A stretch of DNA of 64,000 nt from Pilatotrama ljubarskyi (taxonomy: Eukaryota > Basidiomycota > Agaricomycetes > Polyporales > Polyporaceae). The stretch spans positions 178,092 through 242,091 of the forward strand of contig MU277699.1 of NCBI GenBank assembly GCA_022385805.1, written 5' to 3'. The translations under genes and the position numbers were made by a program. The notes below the pieces were generated by a model. The model saw only the letters and a list, made by a program, of their open reading frames with translations, made no database searches and was not told where the DNA came from. Shown piece after piece: positions 21,865 through 33,572 of the stretch (position 1 is its first letter; every line of letters starts with the position of its first letter).

Positions 21865-22453
21865 ATGCTCGGCCAGATAATGCTCCTCGTCGCGACGGTC
21901 GCGCTTCTCCACGGTCAGCATCCGTGACTTACCTGCTGTTCCCGACGTACAAGGACTATGATGCTGACCAGCGGCCGCGGTCTTGACTGTTCGCAGCCGC
22001 GTACTCGACATATGAACGTAAGTCGCTGCAGTATCTTCTGAAATGTATCCTATACTGACACGCTGTACCCCCCATAGACTTGTCGCATTTGAAGGCTCTG
22101 GGGCGGCCAGAAGGCTCTCTTCCAAACGACGTGAGCAGATATGGCCGTGCAGGGAAGAGGAAGAGTCATGGGGCTGAAGCCTTCATGTGATGCCAGATCG
22201 TGCTGGAAACCATTGCAGCGCTATTCCTCGCCATCGTAGGCGCAACTGTGCGCAGTCCCCCTCTACGAGAAGTCACTTGGCGTAGTGAAATGAAGCGTCG
22301 GTGCGTACTCCCTTCTCGTATCCATTTCCTCGCCACCATCTCATGCTCTGCAGAGCACAAGAAGAGGAGGAGGACCCGCGGTTATCCTTCTCATTGTTTG
22401 CCCAGCGAGCAGGACTGGCACCAAAAGTGTCCCCAGCGTCGACATCTCTGTGA
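21865..22453 (+). CDS. EMC5: ER membrane protein complex subunit 5 (EMC5/MMGT1)
   Basis: Five exons, 21865-21913, 21997-22017, 22078-22130, 22197-22300 and 22354-22453, join to 108 codons, the usual length. The protein has two transmembrane helices (MLGQIMLLVATVALLHAAYS, and IVLETIAALFLAIVGATV) with the family loop AYSTYEHLSHLKAL and LPNDIVLE between them. After the second helix comes a PPLREVTWRSEMKRR segment typical of fungal members. EMC5 is a core subunit of the insertase that places tail-anchored and multi-pass proteins into the ER membrane; older annotation calls it a membrane magnesium transporter. The 21-nt second exon is easily missed. Confidence 0.9.
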
Positions 22454-23055
22454 CGTCCAGAATACCGGCATTGCAGTTATCCGTTCTATTCAACGTATCT
22501 GCGTAGATGTGAATCCTACTCGGACAGGCAATGATTCCTCAACTGGACCATGTTAGCTCTGTTACAAGAGTTCAAGATGGACCGTGGTCTGTTCAACATC
22601 TACAGACCCACGCATTTAAGGACAAATCATGCTTTCTTCGGGACGTATGACGGTATCTGCCCTTGCAAGTAGGTGTCGAGCACCATCTAGAGTGTGCTGC
22701 GATTCCCTGCGCGTCATCCGAGAATTTCCAGCCGGACATGCGTTCCTATTCAACAAACCCGCCGCTCTCGAGAGCTTCACACTCCGATGCGCGCGAGACA
22801 ACCACTTAGTTTGACGTGGGCGGAAGTAGGAGTCGCTGGTCTATCCACGGATGCTCCCACGCGCGTCGCGAAGTTCGATACAAGGTAACGTTCAGTCAGG
22901 GTAGCAGTCCCGCCGGCGGGGCGTATATATACTCGGCCATCGCATACAACCACACCGCTCTCTACGCATCCCACTCCCGCCCACAGCTGAGCCCTCAGGT
23001 AGGAGAAACCCATCCTCCTTCCCTCAGCGAACGCTCATCTTCCGCGACTGCAGCC
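22454..23055. other. intergenic with promoter of the first Gag-like gene
   Basis: A TATATATA core at 22923-22931 lies about 125 bp before the ATG at 23056 and is a good TATA-box candidate. The rest shows nothing recognisable. Confidence 0.5.
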
Positions 23056-23562
23056 ATGGACCCCTCCTCGCCCAAACCCAGCCACCCCGCCGACTTCATC
23101 TTCCCGAAACACCTCCAGCTGCGCCCTGGCAACCGGCCGCTGTACAAAGGCGCGGTCGAGCTCACCTGCCTGCGCTACGGGCTCTCCCGGCATCTTAAAG
23201 AGTCCGAGAACCCGTACCACGAATACACGCAGCCGGCGGAACACGCGCGCTGGCCGGTCGAAGAGGACGCCTGCAAGGCGATCATCCTGTGCAACATCGA
23301 AGACGCGGAGGCGCACGGGTTCAGCCCGAACGAGGCTTGGGGGATTAGTGCGAGGGGGTTCTGGACGTCCGCGGGGGAGATGTTCGCGTTCAGCGAGCCG
23401 GAGCGGTGGTATAATGGCTGGAGGGGCTGCGTTGCGTTGTGCGCAGTGGTATGCTTGGCGGGTATGGCTTGCAACGAGTATGGGCCGCTGATTGTCAAGC
23501 GGGCTCGCGAACTGTCATCCCGCATTGACCTCGACAGTGTACTGAGAGAGGTTGGAGGATGA
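23056..23562 (+). CDS. Gag-like (UBN2-type) protein 1, membrane-anchored
   Basis: A single exon of 168 codons from an ATG at 23056. The N-terminal half matches the capsid-domain pattern shared by five proteins in this window: FIFPKHLQLRPGNRPLYKG, then LTCLRYGLSRHL, and RWPVEEDACKAIILCNIED. This order resembles the Gag polypeptide of Ty1/copia elements (UBN2-type). A hydrophobic segment CVALCAVVCLAGMACNEYG at about residues 122-140 is followed by a 28-residue tail, so the protein is probably anchored to a membrane near its C-terminus. No Pol, protease or LTR is nearby. This is the most divergent member: NR replaces the usual NW, and EEDAC replaces the DELC of the others. Confidence 0.75.
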   Translation: MDPSSPKPSHPADFIFPKHLQLRPGNRPLYKGAVELTCLRYGLSRHLKESENPYHEYTQPAEHARWPVEEDACKAIILCNIEDAEAHGFSPNEAWGISARGFWTSAGEMFAFSEPERWYNGWRGCVALCAVVCLAGMACNEYGPLIVKRARELSSRIDLDSVLREVGG

Positions 23563-24071
23563 AAGGCCTGATTCCAGGCTCGCTGCCGCTACACCTGGCC
23601 GGTGTCGGGGTCCTAAGAACCACCTATTAGTCTAGCTTCGGACTCCTAGATCCTGTTACTCGTGCTATAGACGATCTGCATCCTTGATGTACTTGATTGT
23701 CCCTAGCTACGGACTGACATGTTGCCTGAGCTCGCGTCCTCTCTCAGTTCTGCCTGCTTAATGGTTTCTTAACGAGAACGTCACTTGTTGTTGCCTCGAT
23801 ACATTGGCGGCTCCCTTTTTGACGGTCATTTTAATGTATACAGTGCTCTTGCAGTGCACTGATCGAGTTTTTGAGATGTCAACCTGCCCGGAGGGCCATG
23901 CCTACCAAGAAGCGCGGTCGGCCGGACGGCCCGCAAGCTGTTGATGATTATAAGTACCGCTCGCATGGCAGGGACGGATCCACCTTGTTCTCGCCGGGCG
24001 CATTGGAAGAGTACGTCTGTCTGCATGTGTCCTCGACGCAGTACTTGCTGACGAGTTCCTACAGCTGAAGC
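23563..24071. other. intergenic between Gag-like genes 1 and 2
   Basis: About 510 bp. No gene; the short frame at 23871-24068 has no family resemblance. Confidence 0.5.
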
Positions 24072-24416
24072 ATGGCAACTAGCAACAAGGTGCCCGCGAT
24101 CCAGGACATCATCTTCCCCGCGCACCTGCGGCTGCGCGCGGGGAATTGGGAGAACTACCGGCTGGCGGTGGAGATTGCGTGCCGGCTGCACGGGGTGGAG
24201 AGCCACCTGGACACGAGCGCGTCGACGCCGCTGCCTGCGGACGGGGAGGGGCGTGCGCGGTGGATGCGGGAGGACGAGCTGTGCAAGGCGATCATCATCT
24301 TCAACGTGGAGAACTTTGCGGGGCTGGAGGTCAGCACGAAGGAGCGGTACGCGGGGGGGATCTGGCAGAGCCTGCGGATGAAGATGGTGCACGACAGGGC
24401 TGAGCTGTGGCCATGA
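24072..24416 (+). CDS. Gag-like protein 2, without membrane anchor
   Basis: A single exon of 114 codons starting MATSNKVPAIQDIIFPAHLR. It has the complete shared domain: IIFPAHLRLRAGNWENYRLA, EIACRLHGVESHLD, RWMREDELCKAIIIFNVENF, and a terminal A-x3-W element (YAGGIWQSLRMKM). Unlike its four relatives it stops right after this domain, with no C-terminal hydrophobic helix. I looked downstream for a further exon that could supply one and found none. It may be a truncated copy or a soluble form. Codon third positions are very G/C-rich, suggesting sustained coding use. Orientation is the same as protein 1, 0.5 kb away, so the pair may be a tandem duplication. Confidence 0.75.
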   Translation: MATSNKVPAIQDIIFPAHLRLRAGNWENYRLAVEIACRLHGVESHLDTSASTPLPADGEGRARWMREDELCKAIIIFNVENFAGLEVSTKERYAGGIWQSLRMKMVHDRAELWP

Positions 24417-24733
24417 TGATACTTAGGACGACTGAACGACAGGAGGAGTGGTTCGCAGAGGTCGCCTGGGACGCTGCATGTACTGTTCAGACGCGTATGG
24501 ACGGTGCGATCGGAGACAGAATCAGCGTGATGAGCAAGGCCGGGACATCCGGAGGCTGAAGGGACGTGTCCGTCGCCCGAGGCCGAGAGAGCGGCCGGGC
24601 GAGACGCCGAGAAAGGCAGGCGCGTGCGATGACGTTGGGTGCCGGTGCACTGCAGTAGGACGACTGTGCTGTGTGGTATAAGATGCTAACGCCTGACGCG
24701 ACACTCTCCTCCGCCTCTCATTCCTGCGCCACC
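24417..24733. promoter_or_regulatory. ARE-type gene promoter interval
   Basis: 317 bp upstream of the acyltransferase. TATAAG at 24677-24682, 52 bp before the ATG, is the likely TATA box. Confidence 0.5.
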
Positions 24734-27017
24734 ATGTCCTCCTCTCTCCCACCGGCAGCGTCTACCACAACACAGGATGCCAGCAGCCAGAATGGCTCCC
24801 CTGCGCAGAACACTGTCGCAGCAGAGGGCACCCTCTACGTCTCCCAGCCATACCGCTCCTCCTCAAACAAGCTGCGCGCAATGGTCACCTTCGCACCCCG
24901 CAAGTCCCACTTCGACATCAACAACGAGCACAGCGGCTCGAACGAGTTCCGCGGCTTCTTCACTCTCTTCTGGATGTCCCTCTTCCTCTTCGCAGTCAGC
25001 ACATACGTTCGCAGCATCGAGACAAACGGATACCCCCTCAACTTCCAGTTCGCGACCATGTTCTCCCAGGACGCCATCACGCTCGCCATCTCAGACGCCA
25101 TTCTCGTCCTCAACACTCTGCTTTGCGTCCCCTTCGCCAAGGCAATCGCAAACGGGTGGATGCGCTACTACTACACCGGCCTCGTCCTGCAACACCTCTG
25201 GCAGACTGCCGTTCTGGCAATTGCAGTCACTTGGACATTCAATCGGTGCGTCTCGCGATCACTCTCGCCAAATTCGCCTCCCTGACAGCTGCATTCCGTT
25301 GCAGTCAATGGCCATGGGTCCAGTCCGGCTTCCTCACCCTCCATACTCTCGTGAGCACCACCCATTCCCATCCACTTTCCACATATCTTAAGCGCGGTAC
25401 TGCCACCGCCAGGTCATGATGATGAAGATGCACTCCTACCTCAGCACAAACGGCCAGCTCGCCGTCACCCACGAGCACGCTGAGAAAGTCCTCAAGGAGC
25501 TTAAGCAAGCCGCCGAGGCAGAAGGCGGATGGGACGCCGCGCTCAACAAGGCCGAGGAGGCAATGCTCAAGAACGAGGCACCCATCCCGCAGGGCACGCC
25601 TGACGTCCCTAGCGACACGCCCGCGGGCAGCACCACTTCGTACGTTGATGCGCGCACGGCCGTGACGCTCCGCCAGCGGCTCGCTGCGCGCGCTGCCGCC
25701 GGCGCGAAGGCGGATAGCACAGTGAAGACGACGGGCACGCGCGTTCTGCCACCCGGCGCGACGGCGATCCCGACGAACCCGCCCAGCCCCTCCGAGGTCC
25801 TCGCGCACCACCCGTCGGAGCATATCGCGAGCCTCGCGAAGACGCACGTGGAGCTCGAGCGCGAGCTGAGGGGCCCCGTTGAGGGGCGCGTGCGGTGGCC
25901 GGCGAACATCAGCTTGCGGGACTTTGCGTGGTATCAGCTCACACCGACGCTAGTGTACGAGCTCGAGTACCCGCGGACGGATCGGATCCGGCCGCTGTAC
26001 GTGTTCGAGAAGACGGTCGCGTTTTTCGGAACGTTCGCACTGCTGTACACGATCGTGGAAACGTTCATCATCCCGCTCACGCCGACGAAGGAGCAGTCGT
26101 TCGCGAGGAGCTTGTTGGATCTCGCGCTGCCGTTCATGATCTCGTATCTGCTGTTGTTCTACATCATCTTTGGTGAGTGCATTTTCGCGGAGGTAGTTGA
26201 GATATGGCGACTGATCGCTTCGCAGAGTGTATATGCAATGCGTTCGCGGAGCTCAGCTAGTAAGTCTTGCTTAGGTTCTGGAGGTAACAGTGTTTAACCT
26301 TCCGGCAGCTTCGCCGATAGGCAATTCTACGATGACTGGGTGAGTGTGCTCTGTCCTTTTCGCACGTTTCGTGACTGACCATCTCTGTCTCAATAGTGGG
26401 TTCGCTCTGAACGGCTTCTGAAATCTCAGACCCTCTAACCGCACGCGCCTGCAGGTGGAACTCGACGTCCTGGGACGAGTTCTCGCGCAAGTGGAACCGA
26501 CCCGTGCACACGTTCCTCCTCCGGCACGTCTACGCGTCCACGATGAGCAGCTACAAGCTCACGCGCCAGAGCGCGATGTTCGTCACCTTCCTGCTTTCCG
26601 CCGCGGCGCACGAGCTCGTCATGGCCATCGTCACCAAGAAAATCAGGTGCGTCCCCCTCTCCCGCCCCTCCTGTCTTGCAGGCCGGGATATGTCAGCGAC
26701 GAAGTTCATGCTGACGTTTGCTCGTTCGGACAGGTTCTACTTGTTTGCGCTTCAGGTGAGCTTCGCCCATTACGCGATTGCGCTGCACCCACACAGGGGC
26801 CGAGCCGAAACGTCGACGTTTTGTCACCGATCGAGCGAGAATGCTGACGTGAACTCGCGTTGTGTACGATCGCGTTATACAGATCGCCCAGATCCCACTC
26901 ATCGCGATTGGCCGGATACCTGCGATCCGGCGGAATAAGCTGCTCGGGAACATCGTTTTCTGGATCGGGCTCTACGCGGGCTTCCCGCTGCTGTGCGTTG
27001 CGTATTGCGCGTACTGA
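24734..27017 (+). CDS. ARE2: sterol/diacylglycerol O-acyltransferase (MBOAT, ARE1/ARE2-like)
   Basis: Eight exons: 24734-25245, 25305-25350, 25413-26172, 26226-26259, 26309-26339, about 26455-26646, 26734-26755 and 26883-27017; about 576 codons. A hydrophilic N-terminus leads to many transmembrane segments. Family hallmarks are the FYDDW...WNS motif (split by an intron), the catalytic His region LLSAAAHELVMAIVTKK, and NKLLGNIVFWIGLYAGFPLL near the end. The enzyme makes steryl esters (or triacylglycerol) from acyl-CoA in the ER, for storage in lipid droplets. One oddity: with canonical splice sites the junction between 26339 and 26455 leaves the frame off by one base exactly at the FYxDWWN motif. 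The choice between sterol and diacylglycerol as acceptor cannot be settled by eye. Confidence 0.92.
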
Positions 27018-28009
27018 GCGGTCGCTTCGCATCGGGTTCTCCTACCACGCAGCACCTGATTCTTGCGAGGCTCACCGGAAGAGGACCCAGGGAAGGGAGT
27101 ATCAAAGGAGGACAAGACTAAGTTCGGGAGAAAGGAGCGCTCAGAATACGAGTCACGACATTCACGATGATCCCGAAGCCTACCCCATCTCAATGACTCA
27201 ATCAGTCCATAGGAAATATGGATTGCATATGTGCGCAGCGTAGTGATCAAGTAGGTAGTGTATACTCGACATGTACCGGGCGTGGGACGTGGTCTGCCGG
27301 GGCCGGCGCCCTGTGTAGTATCGTATAGCTTCGAGGCGCGGCCGCGGTCTGCTGGGGCGGCGCGCTCGTTCATAATCGTTAGATATCCCCTGTTTATCGG
27401 CCATCCAACCCCGGTGACCGCGCGTGAAGCAGCGAAACCAAGGAGCGCGCTGCGTACCGGTCCTCCGCGGCGCAGAAGTATACGTCAGACACACTGCGCA
27501 GGTGTTGAACAGGTCAGTGCGGTGGGCGATCGTTTCTGCTTGTTGCATATCCATTCGCTCATGCAGTACGCATTCGTCTATCCCGGCGGTCGCTCGGCTT
27601 CATCATATGTATACGGCCTTCCACTGACCTCTCCTGCCATCGAAAACATTCGTAGCCGCGGTCTCTCCGGATGCCCCGGCGGAGTGTTCAGTTGGCCTCT
27701 GGGATGTTCTCGGACCTCGGAGGGTCGCGTCGCGGTGCCTGTACTAATCCTCCATGCCTGACAGTGAGTGTGGATCCACGTTCCTGACCATGATGTGGCT
27801 CGGAGGCGGCCTACTATATATAAGACCGTGCAGCGTTCTAGACTGTATGGTATCACCCAAGACCAGAGTGACGCAGGGCGCCGCAGAAGTGCATACAACG
27901 CTGCGGAATCGATACATCGAGCGGCAGTACATGTTATGAGTAACTTACCATTCTAGTAGACTAGTCGCAGTCCAGCAGTGCTACAGGTCGCGACGAGGAG
28001 CGATGGCGC
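27018..28009. other. intergenic, nothing supported
   Basis: About 1 kb. TATATATAAG at about 27824-27833 looks like a plus-strand TATA box, but the only open frame after it is 30 codons without known features. Confidence 0.45.
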
Positions 28010-28567
28010 CTAGCACCGATAGCTATCCCAGGTCGGGTGCGCGGTCACCAGCGGCCGCGCCGGCGTCCTGTACGCCGTCTGCAGCCAGTACACCAACAAG
28101 AGGAACAGCACGCACGTCGGCCCGATCAGCGCCATATACACCCTCACGAGCCAGCACCACTTCTTGAGGACGTCCGTCTGGATCTCCAGGTCGCGCCTTA
28201 GGAGCATGTCCCACACCTCCGCCGCGGTCCACTGCTCGTGCTCGAGCTCTGCGAACGGCACGTGGTCGCTACGCACGTTGAGCAGTATGATCGCCTTGCA
28301 GAGCTCGTCGTCCGCTTTCCACCGCTCCTGTTCCTCCTTGTCGGCGATGAACGCGTGCGGACGTTCGGTGTGCTTGAGATGTGCGAGCGGGAGGCCCTTA
28401 ACGCGAAAGACGGTTTCGATGGCCAGCTTGAACTCGAGCCAATTGGAGGGCCCGAGATGGAAGTGCTGAGAGAGGAATAGTTCGCAGCTGAGTGCGTAAC
28501 TTGGGGTGATATCGGGGTAGAGCGGATCGCTCGTAGCCTGTTTCAGGTATGTGAGGTCGACCTTCAT
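28010..28567 (-). CDS. Gag-like protein 3, tail-anchored
   Basis: A single exon of 185 codons from an ATG at 28567. The shared domain is clear: ELFLSQHFHLGPSNWLEFKL, ETVFRVKGLPLAHL, RWKADDELCKAIILLNV, and TAAEVWDMLLRRDLE. The C-terminal part holds a strong hydrophobic helix (VYMALIGPTCVLFLLLVYWL, about residues 143-162), leaving roughly 20 residues after it, the layout of a tail-anchored protein. No signal peptide. The function is unknown; by fold it should derive from a copia-type Gag capsid domain, but no retroelement genes accompany it. It lies between the acyltransferase and nitrate reductase and points towards the acyltransferase. Confidence 0.78.
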   Translation of the reverse strand: MKVDLTYLKQATSDPLYPDITPSYALSCELFLSQHFHLGPSNWLEFKLAIETVFRVKGLPLAHLKHTERPHAFIADKEEQERWKADDELCKAIILLNVRSDHVPFAELEHEQWTAAEVWDMLLRRDLEIQTDVLKKWCWLVRVYMALIGPTCVLFLLLVYWLQTAYRTPARPLVTAHPTWDSYRC

Positions 28568-29027
28568 AGTGTCTGTACGGTCGACGCCCGTTAATGATGA
28601 GTGCTATGAGCATGCGAGACAAGGGCATGGCGACACTTACGAAGAGGGAGCGGGTGACTTCGACGTGTTTACGGCGGCAGGTTAGACAACGGGTGGCAGC
28701 GGGGATGCGTTCTCCTGGTCTGTAGGTGAGGCATAACTCACCGCACACCCACTTATACGAACTCCAGCACTGCTCCTCCGAAGCCCATTGTGGCTGTCAG
28801 ATCGCATGCAAGAGTCTTTCGACGGTGACGCGAAGTTCCTTTGCCATGCAGGTGAACGCGATCACGTGCGTCAATGACACGCGTCGCAACGCGTTGGTGG
28901 CGCGAAAACCGGACTCTTCTGGTTTGCGTTCCTGAGCTCCTGAAGGCGGATATCCGACGCGAAAGAGAGATGAGGCATTGAAGTCGGATATGTAGCTCAC
29001 ATTGCGATGTAAAGTGCGACGAAAGCC
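28568..29027. other. interval between Gag-like gene 3 and the 3' end of nitrate reductase
   Basis: 460 bp holding the 5' region of Gag-like gene 3 and the 3' untranslated region of nitrate reductase, both on the minus strand. No further gene. Confidence 0.5.
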
Positions 29028-32000
29028 TCAATATCCGAACACTGTCTCTCCGTTCTTGAAGCCCATCTTCTCGAGGCCTGGCACCGCGGCCTTGTCGATC
29101 AGACCGGGTGGGCCGCACAGGAAGGCCCCTACGTTGTCACCTGCAGGGTAGAAATGCTCCTCCCTGTAAAGAAGTCCTCATCAGCCGAGCCTCCATGAGC
29201 CGAACCTCGCGGGGATGATGAGGTTCGTACATTATCTCCTGGTTGAGGCGACCCTCCGAGCACTGCTCAGCTACAGGTTAGAGAGGATTGTGGTCTGATA
29301 TAAAGTGCGCCAGACATACCTCGAAATCGTCTTTGTCCTTCGGTGCATGTCCGACGACGTGCCAGAGCTTGAACCTGTCAGGGCAGTCCTCTGCGTATCT
29401 CTTGAGCTCCTCCCGCATGAGGATGTCGTCGTAGCTCTTGTTGCTGAGAAGAGGTGTAGATGAGTGGACGTGGCGCTGATGGCGTATAGACATACCTATC
29501 AATGAGGGACATCACGGTCTTGTCAGATTGGTCTGTCAGAATGGCGTGTACGAGTTGCCAGTGTGGAGTCAGTCCACTACCACCGGCGACCAGATTGATC
29601 TGCAGTCGGCCTATTAGCGACGGTTGCCAGCGGCATCATGGGACGGCACCTTGTCGAAGTGGTACTCCTTTCCGTCGATGTCGAAATCTCCATGGCCCTT
29701 GTAGGTGATACCTCCAGTGGGACCGCGTATGTCGATCTCTTCGCCTGTGCACGGCGGGAGCGATGAGTATGCAATCCACAAGAATAGCAGAGACGTCTCG
29801 CACCTTCTTCCATACAATCTAAGTAGTTCGATATCGTTCCTCCGGGAGGGAAGGGTCCATCGTTTGTGGGAAGGTACGTCTTGACTAGGAGGTCGAACGT
29901 GCCGTCCTCCTCGTTCGGCAGGACCGGGCGCACGGGAGTATAGCTCCGCAGGACCGCCTGGTCCTTGAAGTGCACCGCGATCTGGATGTGCCGTCCGATG
30001 GGAAGGCCGAGCAAACCGGGTTCTCCGTCATCCTGGCGAGGTAACTCGAATGTGTAAAGCCTGTAGAACGCATACGAACTGAATATCAGTGACGATTACA
30101 GGGGTGTGTGAAGGTACAACCACCGCACCTGGTATCAGAAGAGACCTCTGTTCGCTTCACAAGCTTCGCTTGCGTGAACAAGTCAGGCTGAAGCGCCAGC
30201 CCCTTGCGCTCGGCTTTGATCTTCGCCAATTCCTTCGCCGCTCGTACGGCGTCCTCTTCCATTGCCTTAGCGCCTTCGTCCGAGAGCATCCCGATGAGAC
30301 ATTCGTCACGTTTGTTGTTGGCGTCTGTAAGGTGCGCTCAGAGGATATACCTTGCCGGTGGTGGAACGCTTACAATTGTCGTGAATACCCTTGTACTAGA
30401 GAGCATTGCGTGTGAGAGGCTCGACCACGAAGCAATCCAAGGTGGGCCGGTACGGACCTCATTTGTGACATCCACGGTAGCCTTTCCCGCATAGGACAAT
30501 ATAGCGTTCGCTCCTCCTGGGTGCCATGATAGGACGGAAGTCACGTCATAGACCTTCTTGTCCAAGATGAGCCATGCATCGTCCTATGGTCTTCGTGAGT
30601 CTCGTTCAGCCCAAAGGTAGCATTGCATGGGACGAGTACCTTCGTGTTGTGCTTCGCGATTTCTTCTAAGGAGAAGACTTTGAGATCCCCGTTGGAGTCC
30701 TGTTTCTTGCCCTCGTTCTCCTTCGGAGGTTCCATCCAGCCGCCGTCTTCGTTACCAGGAGCTACCGGGTGTTGGAACTGCAGTACCGGCAGAGCTGTCT
30801 CTCCATCCTGCAGGATCCTGGGTCGTACGCGGTACCACGCGTTGCTGGGAATGTAGTCAGTACGAGGACGGATCAAAGTCAACTCGGGCGGTATGTACTT
30901 CATCATTCCCTACTCGTGGAGGCAAACGTCAGGCGTGATGGTCGAGTATTTCGTGCCTTGCTAGAGGACTTACCATCAAGTTCCTGCGAATTCAGTGGGC
31001 ACAATGTCAGCAAATCGTTTCCGAGAAGCGTACTCTGTGCTCGCATACCATGAGATATGCTCAGGTTGATAGTTCTTCCTTCCGTCCTGAGCTCGCACGA
31101 TGATCTCGTACGCGCTCGCGATCTCCTGCAGCTTGACCTCGCACGACCTAGGAGAAGTTAGCCACGTCCATCTGTGAAGTAGAGACAAGCCGTCCACAGA
31201 GGACAGATGTACCAGAATATCCACGCCCAGTATTTCTCGCCATGGCTACACCCCTTTCAGTCAGCACGCTGGAAGCACCGTTCGAGAGGCGGAGGACAGA
31301 CCGCAGCGGTGAATCTGTGAAGCGGCGGAAACAATACTTCCATGTCTTCCCTCCGTCAAGACTCAGTTCGACTCGTTCGACCCGATCTCCGCCACCGTTG
31401 AAGGCATAGCCCTCGACGAGGTACGTTTCGTCAAGGCAGCCCTCGCGGTTCAACGGGATCCGCTCGTCATGTGCAGGCTTCACAATGACTGATTGCAAGG
31501 ACTAGGCAATGCTTGAGCAGGACCGAGGGCGACTCAGGACGCGAGCCTACCTGCTCCCAGCATGCGGTGCTCTCGTGATGGAAGAAAGCGGTCGCGTAGG
31601 GGTGGTCCCGAGAGTCGATGAACGTCGGGACAACGCGATTGTCCCAGATGTCTGGTATCGGACAGAGCAATTAGAAGTGGAGATCGCTGTGACACTTACG
31701 CTTCACGTACGGTAGTAGGAGCGGTTCGGCTCCTTGGTTATCCAAAGCTGATCATACCGGTCAGACACGAAGAGCTGTTTAATGCCTCACGCACTCACCT
31801 TCTTCAGCCATTTCACCTGTCGACCGCCTACCTGGCCTGGGATAATAGTGCGCAACGGCTGAGCGGCGCGGAGGTCAGCATGAACCCCTCAGAAACTCGA
31901 CAAAGAAGCTTTCGTACATAGCCATGGTCGGGATGCAGAACGCGTCCGTTCATGCCAAACACAAGCAAAACGTCGTTGGCCGGGTTCATGGCGTGCATGA

Positions 32001-33572
32001 GCGGAATGGACGTCGCGTATGGTCCTTCGGACGGTTCGTCCGCGCCTTCGAAGTTAAGGTACCTGTAGAAACGCGGATCGCACTTGAGCTATGTCGTCAA
32101 GAAGGAAGGGATGACTTACCACCGCTCTTCGTCCGGTTGGTCATTTAGACCGCACGCAAGGAGAATATCGCGGACGAGCACCCCACGCCATAGGCACGTC
32201 GATACGCTTGCAGCGGACCAGTTGAATGCTGAGGTCTTCTTGATCATGTTCAGCTCCTTGCGACGGTCTATAGGAATCATAAGGTGAGCACGCCGATTGC
32301 ACGTTGCTATGATGCAGAAGGTACGTACTGCCGTCGCACCCAAACGTCGCGAGAATCTCTATGATCTTGAAGTCGCCAGAGGCAAGCTCATCCATAGTCC
32401 AGTCCTTGGGTTTGCCGATGAGTCCAGGTGGGTCGGAATAGACGGAGAGTGTATGCGTCTCCCACGTTAACTGTGGAACAGCACCATGACTGCGGACATA
32501 GTGAAATCTAGTATGACAGATTCAAACACTATGCGTATGCAGCGAAGATCGGTACCTACTTTGTCGGCGTAACCATCCCCGCGTCAAACAGACGCGAGAG
32601 GTCGGCCTCTGCATTCATAGGATGCTTCCCTGTCAAGCGTAGGAGCTCAGAAGATCGCGGGATCCACGAGTCGGGCGTGCTCCTTATGCTGAGTGAGAAG
32701 TGAAGGAACAGTGCGTGCACGCGAGCACGTACTGATCGTCGATACTCAAGCGGCTCTCAAGCTGCTGAAGAGCGTCGCCATCTAGGAGCTTCAGTTCTCC
32801 GCTGGGATGTCCGGGATTGTTCTTGAATGATGCAACTGTCTCCATTTCTGCGAGCAGTTTGTCAAGAAAGTGACGCTGCTCGTCAGTGAGCTCCGGCTGC
32901 TTCGGCTCATCCTTCGTCTTTTCACCGTCGCCCTCGCCACTCTTCTCCTGGTCCTGGTCCGAAGACGCCATTCCTGAGGAGATGGACGAGGCAGAGTTCG
33001 ATGACGAAGGGTTCTTCTGATCATTCTTCCGCTTGTTAGGCCATGTCTGCTCCTTGATGTCACTTTCTGTTACAGGCAGCACATAGCGCGCGAACGCGTG
33101 GTTCTGCGAGATTGGTCAGCGGGATTCACGAAAAGCACGCTGAGTATATGCACCCTCGGACAGAGTATCTTGTAACTGGGTATATGTTAGCGCGGTTCCA
33201 AGTCGGCCCCAAGACACGAGCGACGTACTCTGCAGAGGCTTTCTTGACATCCCGAACGCTCGCAACCACGTCTTTCCTCACAAGTTTCTCCAGCCAGCTC
33301 ATCGCGCGCTCTTCCGAGTCCTCGTCAGAACGCACTTCGCCACCACTTGCAGTAAATTGATGGTCCTCGTCCATCTCCTCCACACCATACGTGCCTGCGC
33401 GGCGGTTCGCTTCGCCGCCCTTCTGCTCGACAAGACCACCTGGTCTGTGCCTGTCAAGACGATCAGATCCGCGCACCCTGTGCGCAGCTTCGTATGCCTC
33501 GGTATGCGCTAGTTTGACGGCATGGGCCTTCGGCCAGGGCTGGGTCAAAGTCTCTTTCGTCCAAGCAGGCAT
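29028..33572 (-). CDS. nar1: assimilatory nitrate reductase (molybdenum cofactor, haem, FAD)
   Basis: A long intron-rich gene from an ATG at 33572 (MPAWTKETLTQPW) to a TGA at 29028-29030. Domains in order: a hydrophilic N-terminus; the molybdopterin domain with HYVRSHGAVPQLTWE, the cofactor-binding Cys in FGCDGNRRKELNMIKKT, and LFGMNGRVLHPDHG-type segments; the dimerisation domain (VELSLDGGKTW, WAWIFW); a cytochrome b5 domain with haem motif SWHPGGANAIL; and a FAD/NAD(P)H reductase module with RSYTPVRPV, NLVAGGSGLTP, and CGPPGLIDKA ending FGY. It reduces nitrate to nitrite in the cytosol. Expression is normally nitrate-induced and repressed by ammonium; I could not resolve individual GATA or pathway-specific sites. 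A nitrate transporter and nitrite reductase, usual neighbours in fungi, are absent here. Not all introns were delimited. Confidence 0.95.
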
